Shown piece after piece: positions 43,421 to 52,107 of a stretch of DNA of 64,000 nucleotides. The stretch is from Aliarcobacter faecis (GTDB lineage: Bacteria > Campylobacterota > Campylobacteria > Campylobacterales > Arcobacteraceae). The position numbers and the translations under genes are program-made. The stretch covers positions 620,001 through 684,000 of the forward strand of contig NZ_CP053837.1 of NCBI RefSeq assembly GCF_013201705.1, in the 5' to 3' direction. The notes under the pieces are model-generated. The model saw nothing but the letters and a program-made list of their open reading frames with translations. It was not told the DNA's origin and made no database searches. The first letter of the stretch is position 1. Every line of letters starts with the position of its first letter.

Positions 43421-44722
43421 ATGAGTTTTACAAAATATCAACAGTACCCAAGAATTGAGAATTTTAAAAGAGAGTGGGCAGATAAAACAATAACTGAAGC
43501 ACCAATTTATTGTAGTGTGGATTTAAGAGATGGAAATCAAGCTTTGATAAATCCTTTAACAGTTGAGCAAAAATTAGAGTATTTTGCTTATTTAGTAAGA
43601 ATGGGATTTAAACAAATAGAGGTTAGCTTTCCAAGTGCTAGTGAGACGGATTTTAATTTTACAAGAAAATTAATAGAAGAAAATTTAATCCCTTCTGATG
43701 TAGCTATTCAAATTTTAGTTCCAGCAAAGAAAGAGCTTATAAAAAAGAGTGTGGAAGCTATGGAAGGTGTAAATAATGGTATTTTTCACTTATATAATCC
43801 AACAAATGAGTTTCAAAGAAGAGTAGTGTTTCAAAAGAGTGATGAAGAGATAATTTCTATGGCAGTTGAATCTATGAAATATTTAGTTGAACTTACAAAA
43901 GATTTTAAAGGGAATGTAACTTATCAATATTCACCTGAAAGTTTTTCTCAAACTAATTTAGATTTTGCTATAAAAATATGCAATGAAGTGATAAATGTAG
44001 TAAAACCAACAGTAAATAATAAGATGATTATAAACTTACCAAATACTTTAGAAGCTTGTACTGCAAATGTATATGCAGATAGAATAGAGTATATGTGTAA
44101 GAATTTACAAAATAGAGATGCTTTAATTGTAAGTGTTCATCCTCACAATGATAGAGGAACTTCTGTTGCAAGTGCAGAATTAGCCATACTTGCAGGTGCA
44201 CAAAAAGTTGAAGGCACTTTATTTGGGAATGGGGAACGAGCAGGGAACTTAGATATAGTAAATTTTGCTTTTAATATCTATTCCCAAGGAATTGATCCAA
44301 AATTAGATTTATCAATTATTGATGAAGTGAAAGCTATGTATGAAGAGAAAACAAATTTAAAAGTACATCAAAGACATCCTTATGTTGGTGATATGATATT
44401 TACAGCTTTTAGTGGTGGGCATCAAGATGCTATAAAAAAAGGGATTGATTTTTATAGACAAAACAAAAGTCAAATCTGGAATGTACCATATTTATTGATT
44501 GACCCAAAAGATATTAAAAGAGGATATGAGAATATTATTAGAATTAATTCACAATCAGGAAAAGGTGGAGTAAGTTTTATAATAAGTGAATTCTTTGGAG
44601 TTGATATGAGTAAAGATGAGACTATAAAATTTGGACAAATTATAAAAGAGGAATCAGATAGGTTAAAAAGGGAGTTAAATAAAGATGAGATAATCGAGCT
44701 TTATAAAAATTCTTTATTTTAG
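43421..44722 (+). CDS. leuA: 2-isopropylmalate synthase (type 2), lacking the regulatory domain
   Basis: 433 residues. The catalytic TIM-barrel is complete: APIYCSVDLRDGNQAL (metal Asp and Arg), SFPSASETDF, VSVHPHNDRG (His240, His242), EGTLFGNGERAGNLD. Downstream DMIFTAFSGGHQDAIKKG and INSQSGKGGVSF match the type 2 subgroup, which is normally about 550 residues because of a C-terminal leucine-binding domain. Here the protein ends about 45 residues after that linker, and no frameshifted remainder exists before the next gene. It condenses acetyl-CoA with 2-ketoisovalerate in leucine synthesis and should be insensitive to leucine feedback. Confidence 0.9.
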   Translation: MSFTKYQQYPRIENFKREWADKTITEAPIYCSVDLRDGNQALINPLTVEQKLEYFAYLVRMGFKQIEVSFPSASETDFNFTRKLIEENLIPSDVAIQILVPAKKELIKKSVEAMEGVNNGIFHLYNPTNEFQRRVVFQKSDEEIISMAVESMKYLVELTKDFKGNVTYQYSPESFSQTNLDFAIKICNEVINVVKPTVNNKMIINLPNTLEACTANVYADRIEYMCKNLQNRDALIVSVHPHNDRGTSVASAELAILAGAQKVEGTLFGNGERAGNLDIVNFAFNIYSQGIDPKLDLSIIDEVKAMYEEKTNLKVHQRHPYVGDMIFTAFSGGHQDAIKKGIDFYRQNKSQIWNVPYLLIDPKDIKRGYENIIRINSQSGKGGVSFIISEFFGVDMSKDETIKFGQIIKEESDRLKRELNKDEIIELYKNSLF

Positions 44723-44747
44723 TAAGATTACTTAAGCAAAGATAGAT

Positions 44748-44758
44748 TATAGTTATCA
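44748..44758. promoter_or_regulatory. Fur-box-like core upstream of fecI copy 1
   Basis: TATAGTTATCA, reverse complement of the TGATAACTATA core found in the Fur-box-like site before the histidine kinase. It is 31-41 bases before the fecI ATG. Fur control of iron-starvation sigma genes is common; the match here is only partial. Confidence 0.35.
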
Positions 44759-44788
44759 AAATTAAATATTATGGTGAAATTATCTTAA

Positions 44789-45256
44789 ATGATTGAATAT
44801 TACAAAGAGATAAATCTATATTTGCAAAGACTTACAGGTGACAAAATTTTAGCTAAAGATTTAACTCAAGAGACTTATACAAAGTTTCTGGAGTTAAGTA
44901 AAACAGTAAATAATATCAAAAAAGCTTACCTTTATCAAATAGCTAAGAATTTAGTTATAGATAAGGTAAGAAAAGATAACTTAATTATACAAACTTCTTA
45001 CAATGAAGATGAACATTCTATTCGAATTGAAGAACAGACAGAAGAGATACTACTTGAAGAGTTAAGAAAAAAAGAGTTAAAAGAGTCTATAAAAAATCTT
45101 CCGCCACAACAGAAAAAGGCTTTTATAATGTTTTATTATAAAGGCTTAACTAGAAAAGAGATATCTTCTATTTTAAATATAAGTACAAATGCAGTTGAAA
45201 AAAATATTAGTAGAGCTATATCAAAAATCAAAGAAGATATGAAGAAAGATGATTAA
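44789..45256 (+). CDS. FecI-type ECF sigma factor (copy 1)
   Basis: 155 residues. Sigma region 2 includes TGDKILAKDLTQETYTKFLE and AYLYQIAKNLVIDKVRKD; region 4 includes LPPQQKKAFIMFYYKGLTRKEISSIL and STNAVEKNISRAI, the usual helix-turn-helix. It is followed, with a one-base overlap, by a FecR-like regulator, so this is a cell-surface-signalling sigma that directs RNA polymerase to iron-uptake promoters. The likely target is the shared motif before the receptor genes. Confidence 0.93.
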   Translation: MIEYYKEINLYLQRLTGDKILAKDLTQETYTKFLELSKTVNNIKKAYLYQIAKNLVIDKVRKDNLIIQTSYNEDEHSIRIEEQTEEILLEELRKKELKESIKNLPPQQKKAFIMFYYKGLTRKEISSILNISTNAVEKNISRAISKIKEDMKKDD

Positions 45257-46221
45257 TGAAATTAAATAATATAGAACAACAAGCGAACTCTTATCTTATA
45301 AGGCAAAAAGAGAAATTATCACCAGATGAACAAAAAGAGTTTGAAACTTGGATAAAAGATGAGAATCATAAAAAAGTTTATGATGAAAATAGAAAATTAA
45401 TAGATGATTTCTTAGATTTAGATGAAGATTTTATAAAAGAGCTAGAAGATGAAATATCAGTAAATACTAAAAAGAGATTAACTTTTAGTTTTAAATATCT
45501 TGCAGCTTCAGTTGTTTTTCTCTGTTTTATCGCCTTTGGTGGATATGAAGTAAATCGAAATTTTATCCCAAATTTTACTCAAAATTTTGTAAGTGTAGAT
45601 GAGAAAGTTCTAAATATAAAACTACCTGATAGCTCTACAATAGATTTGGATAAAAATTCACAAATAAAAATAAGTTATTATGATACAAAAAGAGTTATAG
45701 ATTTAGAAGATGGAAATGCTATGTTTTCTGTAACAAAAGATGAAAATAGACCATTTTTGATAAAAACAAAAGATACTTTAATAGAAGTTTTAGGAACAAA
45801 ATTTGAAGTGATAAATTATGATAATAAAACAAAAATAAATGTTTTAGAAGGGCTTGTACAAGTAAGTTATATATCAAACTTTTTTAAAACTCAAACTTTG
45901 GCTAAACTAGAGAAATCTCAATCTTTTACTTTAGATAATGAAGAAAAAAATTTTACTCAAACTCAAATAAATATAAATGAGATAGCTTCTTGGAAAGATG
46001 ATGAAATATATTTTAATAAAACAAGTTTAAAAGATGCAAGTTTGATATTTGAAAGGTATTCAAATATAAAAATGGAGTTTGAAAATGATAAGTTTTCGCA
46101 GTTAAAAATATCTGGGAAATTCTCAACTTTGCACTATGATAGCTTTTTAAAATCAATAGAGATGATTTATCCTATAAAAGTGGAAAAAAGTGGAAATGTT
46201 GTAAGGGTTGGAAAGAAGTAA
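45256..46221 (+). CDS. FecR-type sigma regulator (copy 1)
   Basis: 321 residues. A cytoplasmic N-terminus (about 1-75) with the DUF4880-like QKEFETWIKDENHKKVYDE motif, one membrane span (about 83-101, YLAASVVFLCFIAFGGY), then a periplasmic FecR domain with ITLPDSSTIDLDKNSQIKI-type KLPDSSTIDLDKNSQI, GNAMFSVTKDENRPFLIKT and EVLGTKFEV, and a C-terminal DUF4974-like region. It senses the loaded outer-membrane receptor through its STN domain and controls the sigma factor. Confidence 0.93.
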   Translation: MKLNNIEQQANSYLIRQKEKLSPDEQKEFETWIKDENHKKVYDENRKLIDDFLDLDEDFIKELEDEISVNTKKRLTFSFKYLAASVVFLCFIAFGGYEVNRNFIPNFTQNFVSVDEKVLNIKLPDSSTIDLDKNSQIKISYYDTKRVIDLEDGNAMFSVTKDENRPFLIKTKDTLIEVLGTKFEVINYDNKTKINVLEGLVQVSYISNFFKTQTLAKLEKSQSFTLDNEEKNFTQTQININEIASWKDDEIYFNKTSLKDASLIFERYSNIKMEFENDKFSQLKISGKFSTLHYDSFLKSIEMIYPIKVEKSGNVVRVGKK

Positions 46222-46235
46222 TCAAAAAGCTTCTT

Positions 46236-46520
46236 TTATATTTCTGGTTTATTTCTATTAAATATTTTTAGTATCTCTATAGAGTTTTTGTCTAAATTAA
46301 TAATATAAGTTATAGTATATTTTTTATATGTCATATCTCTAATATTTTTATTATTAAAATATATAGATTTTTTATACTTATATGGAAAATTTAGTATCTC
46401 TAAAATTAGTTTTTCTAATTCTAAAGCAAAATTTATACTTGCACTTGGTTTATCAATAGCTATATAGTCTATAATATTTATCAATTCTATTTCAAAATTA
46501 GAATTATAAATAATTCTCAT
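46236..46520 (-). CDS. RelE/ParE-type toxin
   Basis: 94 residues with the RelE/ParE fold order: FEIELINIIDYIAIDKPSASI, LEILNFPYKYKKS, the MTYKKYTITYIIN strand and IEILKIFNRNKPE ending. The motif YTITYIINLDKNSIEILKI is the usual core of plasmid-stabilisation toxins. It overlaps its antitoxin gene by 4 bases and lies convergent with fecR. Predicted to act on ribosomes or gyrase; the target is not visible. Confidence 0.8.
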   Translation of the reverse strand: MRIIYNSNFEIELINIIDYIAIDKPSASINFALELEKLILEILNFPYKYKKSIYFNNKNIRDMTYKKYTITYIINLDKNSIEILKIFNRNKPEI

Positions 46521-46765
46521 ATATTTTCAATAGAATTTAAATGATTTTTTATATTAGACCATATATCTTTATGTTCTATCATTTTAATACTACCATTTTC
46601 TATATCTTCTTTTATTTTGTGTAAGCTTTTTTGTCTTTCATAAAAGTATGGATCAAGTTCCAAATTTTTATCTTTTTGAATTTGAATTTTATCTTGATAT
46701 TTTTCAATAATATTCAGAAAATCATCTATAAAACCATCTTGAACTTTTAAAGTTAAAGTTTTCAT
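46517..46765 (-). CDS. Antitoxin partner of the RelE/ParE toxin
   Basis: 82 residues, short, charged and helical, beginning MKTLTLKVQDGFIDDFLNII, a beginning common in ribbon-type antitoxins, and with a basic/acidic C-terminal half. It precedes the toxin gene in the transcribed direction with a 4-base overlap, the classical order. The assignment rests on context more than on sequence. Confidence 0.7.
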   Translation of the reverse strand: MKTLTLKVQDGFIDDFLNIIEKYQDKIQIQKDKNLELDPYFYERQKSLHKIKEDIENGSIKMIEHKDIWSNIKNHLNSIENI

Positions 46766-46842
46766 AATAAATCCTACTATATTTTTATAATTCTAACAAA
46801 AAACTATAAAAATCACAAATTCTGAAATTCTTTAAAAACTGA

Positions 46843-46869
46843 TGTCCGTTTTTTAATTTTTATTCGTTT
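46843..46869 (+). promoter_or_regulatory. Shared ECF-type promoter motif, copy 1 (receptor 1)
   Basis: TGTCC (46843-46847), a 17-base T-rich spacer beginning GTTTTTTAAT, then CGTTT (46865-46869), 50 bases before the ATG of receptor 1. The same motif precedes receptor 2 and macA. A CGT core at -10 and a conserved -35 are typical of FecI-type sigma promoters. Confidence 0.65.
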
Positions 46870-46918
46870 AATATAAAGAGATACCAATTCTCAAAATAGA
46901 AATTGAAAAAGGAAAGAG

Positions 46919-49294
46919 ATGAAGAGAACAAAATATTCATTAGTTACCTCAAGTTTATTGTTATTTTTGGGTATGAATTCATTTGCCGATGAAGTATATA
47001 CTATCCAAAATAAAACTTTAAAAGAGGCATTGGAGATTATATCAAAAAAAGCAAATTTATCTTATATTGCAAATGATGAGGTATTGGAGAAAAAACATAC
47101 GAATAGTATCCAAAATGTTGAAGGAACTCAACAAGCTTTAGACAAGCTTTTGGAAGGTTCGGGCTTAAAAGCTATAATTGATGATAAATCAATAGTAATA
47201 GTAAAAGTGCAAGGAGCTACAAAAGTAATAAATGGAACTTATGTTTTAGATGATGTATCTGTAAAAGGTGGATATTTAGGAAGTTCAACAGAAAATACAA
47301 ATTCATATACTACGGGAAGTATGAGAACAGCTACAAAACTTGATTTGTCAATTAGAGAAACTCCACAATCTGTATCTGTTATAACTCAACAAATGTTAGA
47401 AGATAGAAAAACTGATGAATTTTATACTTTAATAAAAAAAGTAACAGGTGTATCTGTAAGTGAAGGTTTTGATGGTAGAGCAACTTATTATTCAAGAGGA
47501 TTTGACCTTGATTACTACCTATTAGATGGACTTCCTGTAACACAAAATTGGTATACAATAAACAATTATAATATGGATTCATTTGATAGAGTTGAAATTG
47601 TAAAAGGTGCAAATGGACTTATGGTAGGAGCAGGAAATCCAGCAGTTTCTATAAATATGATACGAAAACATGCAAATAGTAAAGTATTTAAAGCAGATAT
47701 AGAAGCAAGTACTGGTTCTTGGGATATGTATAAAATTAAAACAGATATTCAAACTCCTTTAAATAAAGATGGAAGTGTTAGGGCAAGATTAGTAGCAAGT
47801 TATAAAGATAAAGACTCTTTTGTTGATAAAACAAGTCAAGAAAATAGCTTAGTTTATGGTGTGGTTGACGCAGATATAGTAGATAATACTACAATATCAG
47901 CAGGTATTAGCTATGAAGAGAATAATAGAGATGGTATTATGGGAGGGGGAGCTTCTTTACCTGCATTTTATAGTGATGGAACTAGAACAAATTTTGATCG
48001 TTCAAAAAGTTATATGTTTGATTGGAGTAAGTGGAATACAAGTATAACTTCATATTTTACAGATGTAAAACACTACTTTGATAATGATATTTCACTAAAT
48101 GCTTCATATTCACACAATGAAATTCATACAAAAGATAGAAATTTCACAAATATTCAAGGTAGTTTAAATAAAGATGGTTCAGGTTTGACTGCTGGTTATG
48201 GGAAATATCCAGAAAAAATAAAAAAAGATAGTATAGATATTTATTCTTCTATTCCTTTTGCCTTGGCAAAAAAAGAACATGAAATTATTGTTGGAGTTCA
48301 ATATAATAAAGAAAATGATAAAAAATATAAACCAGAATTTTCAAACAAATATAATATCAGTAATTACTTTACTCAAAATGGTAGTGAATTTACCTCTGAA
48401 CCAAATATGGGAAAATCTATTTTGAGACAAGATGCAGATACAGAACAGAAATCAGCTTATCTTACAGGAAAGTTTGAATTAATTGATGATTTAAAACTAA
48501 TCCTTGGTTCAAGACTTACAACTTGGGAATACGATAGTTATAGCTATGATTCAAATAAAAGAACTAAATATGACCATAATAATATATTTACACCTTTTGT
48601 TGGTTTAGTTTATGATATAAATGAAAATCACTCTATTTATACAAGTTATACAGATATATTTTTACCACAAGGAAATGTTAAAGATAAAAGTGGAACTATC
48701 CTAGATCCAAAAGAAGGGAATAATTATGAAGTTGGTATCAAAGGTGAATATTTTGATAAAAAATTAAATGCAGGATTGACTTTATTTAGATTAGACCAAG
48801 ATAATGTTGCTGAAGCAATAAATGGTGTTTTTGTTGATGGTTCAAATGGAACTGAACAAGCTTATAAAAGTATGAAAGGTGTTACTTCAAAAGGAATAGA
48901 ACTTGAAATTGGTGGAGAAATTACTGATAATTGGGATTTAAGTGCAGGATTTACTCACTTTGAAGCAAAAGATGCAAATAAGAATAAAGTAAATACTACA
49001 ACTCCTAGAAATAATATAAATATCTTTACAAAATATAGAATAAATGATTTTAGTATAGGTGCAGGAGTAAATTGGAAAAGTAAGGGTTATAGTAAATCTG
49101 CTACAAGAGAAATTACACAAGATGCTTATGCGGTTGTTGATTTAATGGCTTCATATAAATTTAGTAAAAATTTATCTACACAATTAAATATTAATAACTT
49201 ATTTGATAAAACATATTATATTGGATATGGTACTTCTAGTTATAATTATGGTGATCCAGTTAATGCTATGGTTAGTATGAAATATAGTTTTTAG
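46919..49294 (+). CDS. TonB-dependent siderophore receptor with STN signalling domain (1)
   Basis: 791 residues. A signal peptide (about 1-23, ending SFADE) is followed by an STN domain (about 28-100, IQNKTLKEALEIISKKANLS) that talks to FecR, a TonB-box region LDDVSVKG, a plug domain (TKLDLSIRETPQSVSVITQQ, about 140-250) and a 22-strand barrel ending in aromatic F (VSMKYSF). The plug motif SIRETPQSVSVI is typical of siderophore receptors. Substrate unknown. It is downstream of the fecI1-fecR1 pair, with the toxin-antitoxin pair lying between. Confidence 0.93.
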   Translation: MKRTKYSLVTSSLLLFLGMNSFADEVYTIQNKTLKEALEIISKKANLSYIANDEVLEKKHTNSIQNVEGTQQALDKLLEGSGLKAIIDDKSIVIVKVQGATKVINGTYVLDDVSVKGGYLGSSTENTNSYTTGSMRTATKLDLSIRETPQSVSVITQQMLEDRKTDEFYTLIKKVTGVSVSEGFDGRATYYSRGFDLDYYLLDGLPVTQNWYTINNYNMDSFDRVEIVKGANGLMVGAGNPAVSINMIRKHANSKVFKADIEASTGSWDMYKIKTDIQTPLNKDGSVRARLVASYKDKDSFVDKTSQENSLVYGVVDADIVDNTTISAGISYEENNRDGIMGGGASLPAFYSDGTRTNFDRSKSYMFDWSKWNTSITSYFTDVKHYFDNDISLNASYSHNEIHTKDRNFTNIQGSLNKDGSGLTAGYGKYPEKIKKDSIDIYSSIPFALAKKEHEIIVGVQYNKENDKKYKPEFSNKYNISNYFTQNGSEFTSEPNMGKSILRQDADTEQKSAYLTGKFELIDDLKLILGSRLTTWEYDSYSYDSNKRTKYDHNNIFTPFVGLVYDINENHSIYTSYTDIFLPQGNVKDKSGTILDPKEGNNYEVGIKGEYFDKKLNAGLTLFRLDQDNVAEAINGVFVDGSNGTEQAYKSMKGVTSKGIELEIGGEITDNWDLSAGFTHFEAKDANKNKVNTTTPRNNINIFTKYRINDFSIGAGVNWKSKGYSKSATREITQDAYAVVDLMASYKFSKNLSTQLNINNLFDKTYYIGYGTSSYNYGDPVNAMVSMKYSF

Positions 49295-49295
49295 A

Positions 49296-49323
49296 ATATA
49301 AAGAGAATTTTCTCTCTTTATAT
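49296..49323 (+). terminator. Terminator of receptor 1
   Basis: ATATAAAGAGA / TCTCTTTATAT, perfect 11-base stem one base after the stop, followed by CTTT. Confidence 0.8.
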
Positions 49324-49332
49324 CTTTAGGTG

Positions 49333-49440
49333 TGAGTTCCAAAGTAGTTTTATTTTCTCAAAATTTCGATAAATTGATTTTATACTTTCCCTTTTTCTTT
49401 GGAACTCATACTTAAGGTTATAATAAATCAATAATCATTT
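49333..49440. repeat. Hairpin element, copy A
   Basis: Perfect 12-base inverted repeat TGAGTTCCAAAG (49333-49344) and CTTTGGAACTCA (49397-49408). The loop has AAAATTTCGA and ACTTTCC, and the tail ACTTAAGGTTATA with CAATAATC. All these blocks recur in copy B at 58851-58965. It lies ten bases after the receptor 1 terminator. No ORF of convincing quality is inside. Confidence 0.7.
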
Positions 49441-49524
49441 AATAATCTTTCATTCTGTAATACTTTTAATCTATATTTTTATCTTATGATATAATTTTTT
49501 AAATTATAAAAGTAAGGATTTGAT

Positions 49525-50388
49525 ATGGATAATCTTTCAAATATGGTTATGTATAGTGATGGAGAGTTGGAACTTAAAGTTTCGGTAGATGGTGAAACTA
49601 TTTGGCTGACACAAAAGCAAATAGCAGAGCTTTTTAGTGTAACTATACCAAATATAAATATGCATATAAAAGCTATTTATAAAGATAATGAGTTAATAAA
49701 AAACCGAACTATTCAGAATTTCTTAATAGTTCAAAAAGAGGGTAATAGAGCTGTTGAACGAAATGTTGAACACTATAATCTTGATATGATTATATCTATT
49801 GGATATAGAGTAAATTCTATTACAGCTACAAAATTCCGACAATGGGCAACTACTGTCTTAAGAAACTATATTCAAAATGGTTATGTGATAAATGGAGAAA
49901 AAATCACAAATGAAAGATTTGTAAATCTTGAAAATGATGTAAATGTCTTAAAATCTGAAATGTTTGAAATGAAATCTTTAGTAAAAAATAATAAATTAGA
50001 AACTAATCAAGGAATATTTTATGATGGACAGATATTTGATTCTTACTCTTTTATAAATGATTTATTAAAATTAGCACAAGAAGAAGTTATCTTAATAGAT
50101 AATTATATAGATGATACAGTTTTTACTCTATTTTCAAAATATCAAGATATAAATTTTATTATCTATACAAACAATATTTCAAAACAACTTCAATTAGATT
50201 TTGAAAAGTATCAAAAACAGTATAAAAATCTCTCTCTAAAAACCTTTAAAAATTCTCATGATAGATTTTTAATTTTAGATAAAAAAGAGATATATCATAT
50301 AGGAGCAAGTTTAAAGGATTTGGGTAAGAAATGGTTTGCCTTTTCTAAAATTGGTTTGGATATAGATGAAATTTTGAGAAAACTTTAG
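49525..50388 (+). CDS. RhuM-family protein with C-terminal PLD-like domain
   Basis: 287 residues in two parts. The N-terminal half (about 1-125) matches RhuM/Bro-like proteins: ELKVSVDGETIWLTQKQIAE, YNLDMIISIGYRVNS, KFRQWATTVLRNYIQNGY. The C-terminal half (about 165-280) has DGQIFDSYSFINDLL, ILIDNYIDD and KNSHDRFLILDKKEIYHIGA, a phospholipase-D-like half motif (His, Asp) often seen with this N-terminus. Usually found in accessory regions and linked with virulence or phage defence, function unproven. The start ATG has AAGGAT upstream. Confidence 0.85.
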   Translation: MDNLSNMVMYSDGELELKVSVDGETIWLTQKQIAELFSVTIPNINMHIKAIYKDNELIKNRTIQNFLIVQKEGNRAVERNVEHYNLDMIISIGYRVNSITATKFRQWATTVLRNYIQNGYVINGEKITNERFVNLENDVNVLKSEMFEMKSLVKNNKLETNQGIFYDGQIFDSYSFINDLLKLAQEEVILIDNYIDDTVFTLFSKYQDINFIIYTNNISKQLQLDFEKYQKQYKNLSLKTFKNSHDRFLILDKKEIYHIGASLKDLGKKWFAFSKIGLDIDEILRKL

Positions 50389-50400
50389 TTTATAGAAACT

Positions 50401-50421
50401 GGACTCTCTTTAAGAAAGTCC
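50401..50421. terminator. Hairpin between the RhuM-family gene and the ureohydrolase gene
   Basis: GGACTCTCTT / AAGAAAGTCC with one mismatch, at the convergent junction. Probably a bidirectional terminator. Confidence 0.6.
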
Positions 50422-50448
50422 AATTTCCAAAATATTGATATAAAAAAT

Positions 50449-51510
50449 TTATATAAACTCAATTTTCCCTTGACTAGCCAATAATGCTCCACAAAGTTGA
50501 TATAAAACTCTTGAACCAACATTTGCATCCCAACCATTTTCACTATCTCCAACTTCACATAAATCAAAACCAATTATATTTTTTCCACTTTTTACTATCA
50601 TAAATATTAAGTGTTCAAGTTCTCCAAATCTTAAGCCTCCTGGAACAGGAGTTCCTGTATTTGGACAATTTAATGGCTCTAAACCATCAATATCAATAGA
50701 TAGATATACATTTTGTGGTAATTTTTCAATATATGGAGTAAAAACATCTTCTAATGATTTTCCACTAGCAAGGCTACTTTGCATAGCTGTATCATACAAA
50801 CATGCTCCTTTTTCACCTAAATCAACCATTCTTTGAGATTCTTCTTTACTATAATCTCTAATCCCTATTTGTACAAGTTTTGAAACTTTTTTACACTCTT
50901 GTAAAACATTGTAAAAAATAGATGCGTGAGAGTAAGTAAAGCCTTCATAAGCTTCTCTTAAATCGTGATGAGCATCTACATGAAGTATTCCAAACTCCTC
51001 TTTTGAGATTTTACTTAAAGCCTTTATAAGTCCTAGTGGGCAAGAGTGATCTCCTCCAACAACAGCTACAAATTTACCTTTTTTTAGTAGTTTTAAAGAC
51101 TCTTCATATACAAAAGAGTTTAAAACATTTGAAGCTTCATTTACAAATTTTAAAGATTTCTTATCACTTTTTGCATTTTCTAAAGCATCTATTACTTTTA
51201 TAGCTTTTTTTCTTGCTTTATGGCTTAATTTTGCTATCTCTTTATTTGTTTCCAGCATAGCAATTCCTGCACTATAAGGCTTTTTATAGTGGTAGTTTTC
51301 AACATCTAATTGATGACTTGAAACTCTAATTTTATCTGGTGCATTTGCAGTTCCCTCTCCAAATGAAACAGTTGCTTCCCAAGGAACAGGAAGTAAAACT
51401 AAACTTGCATCTTTGGGGTCTAATCTTCCACCTAAAAATCCATCACTTTTTTGTGGTGGAAGACCAAGCTCTAAAACTTTTATCTCTTCTTCTAAACTTC
51501 TATATGACAT
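50449..51510 (-). CDS. Arginase/agmatinase family ureohydrolase
   Basis: 353 residues from ATG 51510, which has GGGAAAATT upstream; the 12-codon extension is unlikely. Mn-binding motifs are VVGGDHSCPLG, HVDAHHDLREAYEG and LSIDIDGLEPLNCP, all complete. The family splits urea from arginine or agmatine, or formiminoglutamate-type amidines. The N-terminal region is longer than in SpeB of E. coli. Agmatinase (putrescine synthesis) is the usual annotation in this group, but substrate residues were not checked. It is divergent from fecI copy 2 with 57 bases between. Confidence 0.83.
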   Translation of the reverse strand: MSYRSLEEEIKVLELGLPPQKSDGFLGGRLDPKDASLVLLPVPWEATVSFGEGTANAPDKIRVSSHQLDVENYHYKKPYSAGIAMLETNKEIAKLSHKARKKAIKVIDALENAKSDKKSLKFVNEASNVLNSFVYEESLKLLKKGKFVAVVGGDHSCPLGLIKALSKISKEEFGILHVDAHHDLREAYEGFTYSHASIFYNVLQECKKVSKLVQIGIRDYSKEESQRMVDLGEKGACLYDTAMQSSLASGKSLEDVFTPYIEKLPQNVYLSIDIDGLEPLNCPNTGTPVPGGLRFGELEHLIFMIVKSGKNIIGFDLCEVGDSENGWDANVGSRVLYQLCGALLASQGKIEFI

Positions 51511-51567
51511 AATTTTCCCTAAATATAATTTTTTGAAAGTTAGCAATTATAGACTAAATAAGGCAAT

Positions 51568-52107
51568 ATGTCAATATCTTTTTTAATGAAGAAATATTAT
51601 GATAATATTTCTCAAAAAAAATCAGGCAAATTGATGTTGAAATATTATGATGAACTTTTATATTTCTCTTTTAAATTAGTTGGCGATAAAGAAAAAGCCA
51701 AAGATGTGATACAAGAAGCTTACAGTAGATTTCTTGAGATTAAAGGTAAATATGAAATAAATAATGAAAGAGCATATTTATATAAAATAGCAAAAAATAT
51801 TGTTGTACAAGAGGCTTTAGAAAATCAGAAACTTCAAAGCACAATTTATGAAGAAAATCTAAGTTTTGCTCCAGAATATGAGCAACCAGAGGAGATTTTG
51901 ATTCAAGAGGATCAAGAAAAAATTTTTATGCAAATAATAGATGAGTTACCACCAAGAACCAAAGAAGCCTACATTTTATATACTATTGATGGATATAGTA
52001 GAAAAGAGATAGCACAAAAGTTAGATATTACATCAAATGCAGTGGAAAAACTTATCAAAAGAGCAAGTATAAAAGTAGAAGAAGAATTACAAAAGAGGGG
52101 ATTTTAA
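51568..52107 (+). CDS. FecI-type ECF sigma factor (copy 2)
   Basis: 179 residues from the ATG at 51568; by comparison with copy 1 the start could be the ATG at 51634 (MLKYYDELLYF), neither having a strong ribosome-binding site. Region 2 has VGDKEKAKDVIQEAYSRFLE and AYLYKIAKNIVVQE; region 4 has LPPRTKEAYILYTIDGYSRK and SNAVEKLIKRA. It ends directly next to the GTG start of fecR copy 2. Paralogue of 44789-45256. Confidence 0.92.
   Translation: MSISFLMKKYYDNISQKKSGKLMLKYYDELLYFSFKLVGDKEKAKDVIQEAYSRFLEIKGKYEINNERAYLYKIAKNIVVQEALENQKLQSTIYEENLSFAPEYEQPEEILIQEDQEKIFMQIIDELPPRTKEAYILYTIDGYSRKEIAQKLDITSNAVEKLIKRASIKVEEELQKRGF

Noticed and set aside
43256-43441. 61-codon open frame on the minus strand before leuA
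   Set aside because: It overlaps the leuA promoter, the candidate leader and the leuA start; no ribosome-binding site and low-complexity composition.
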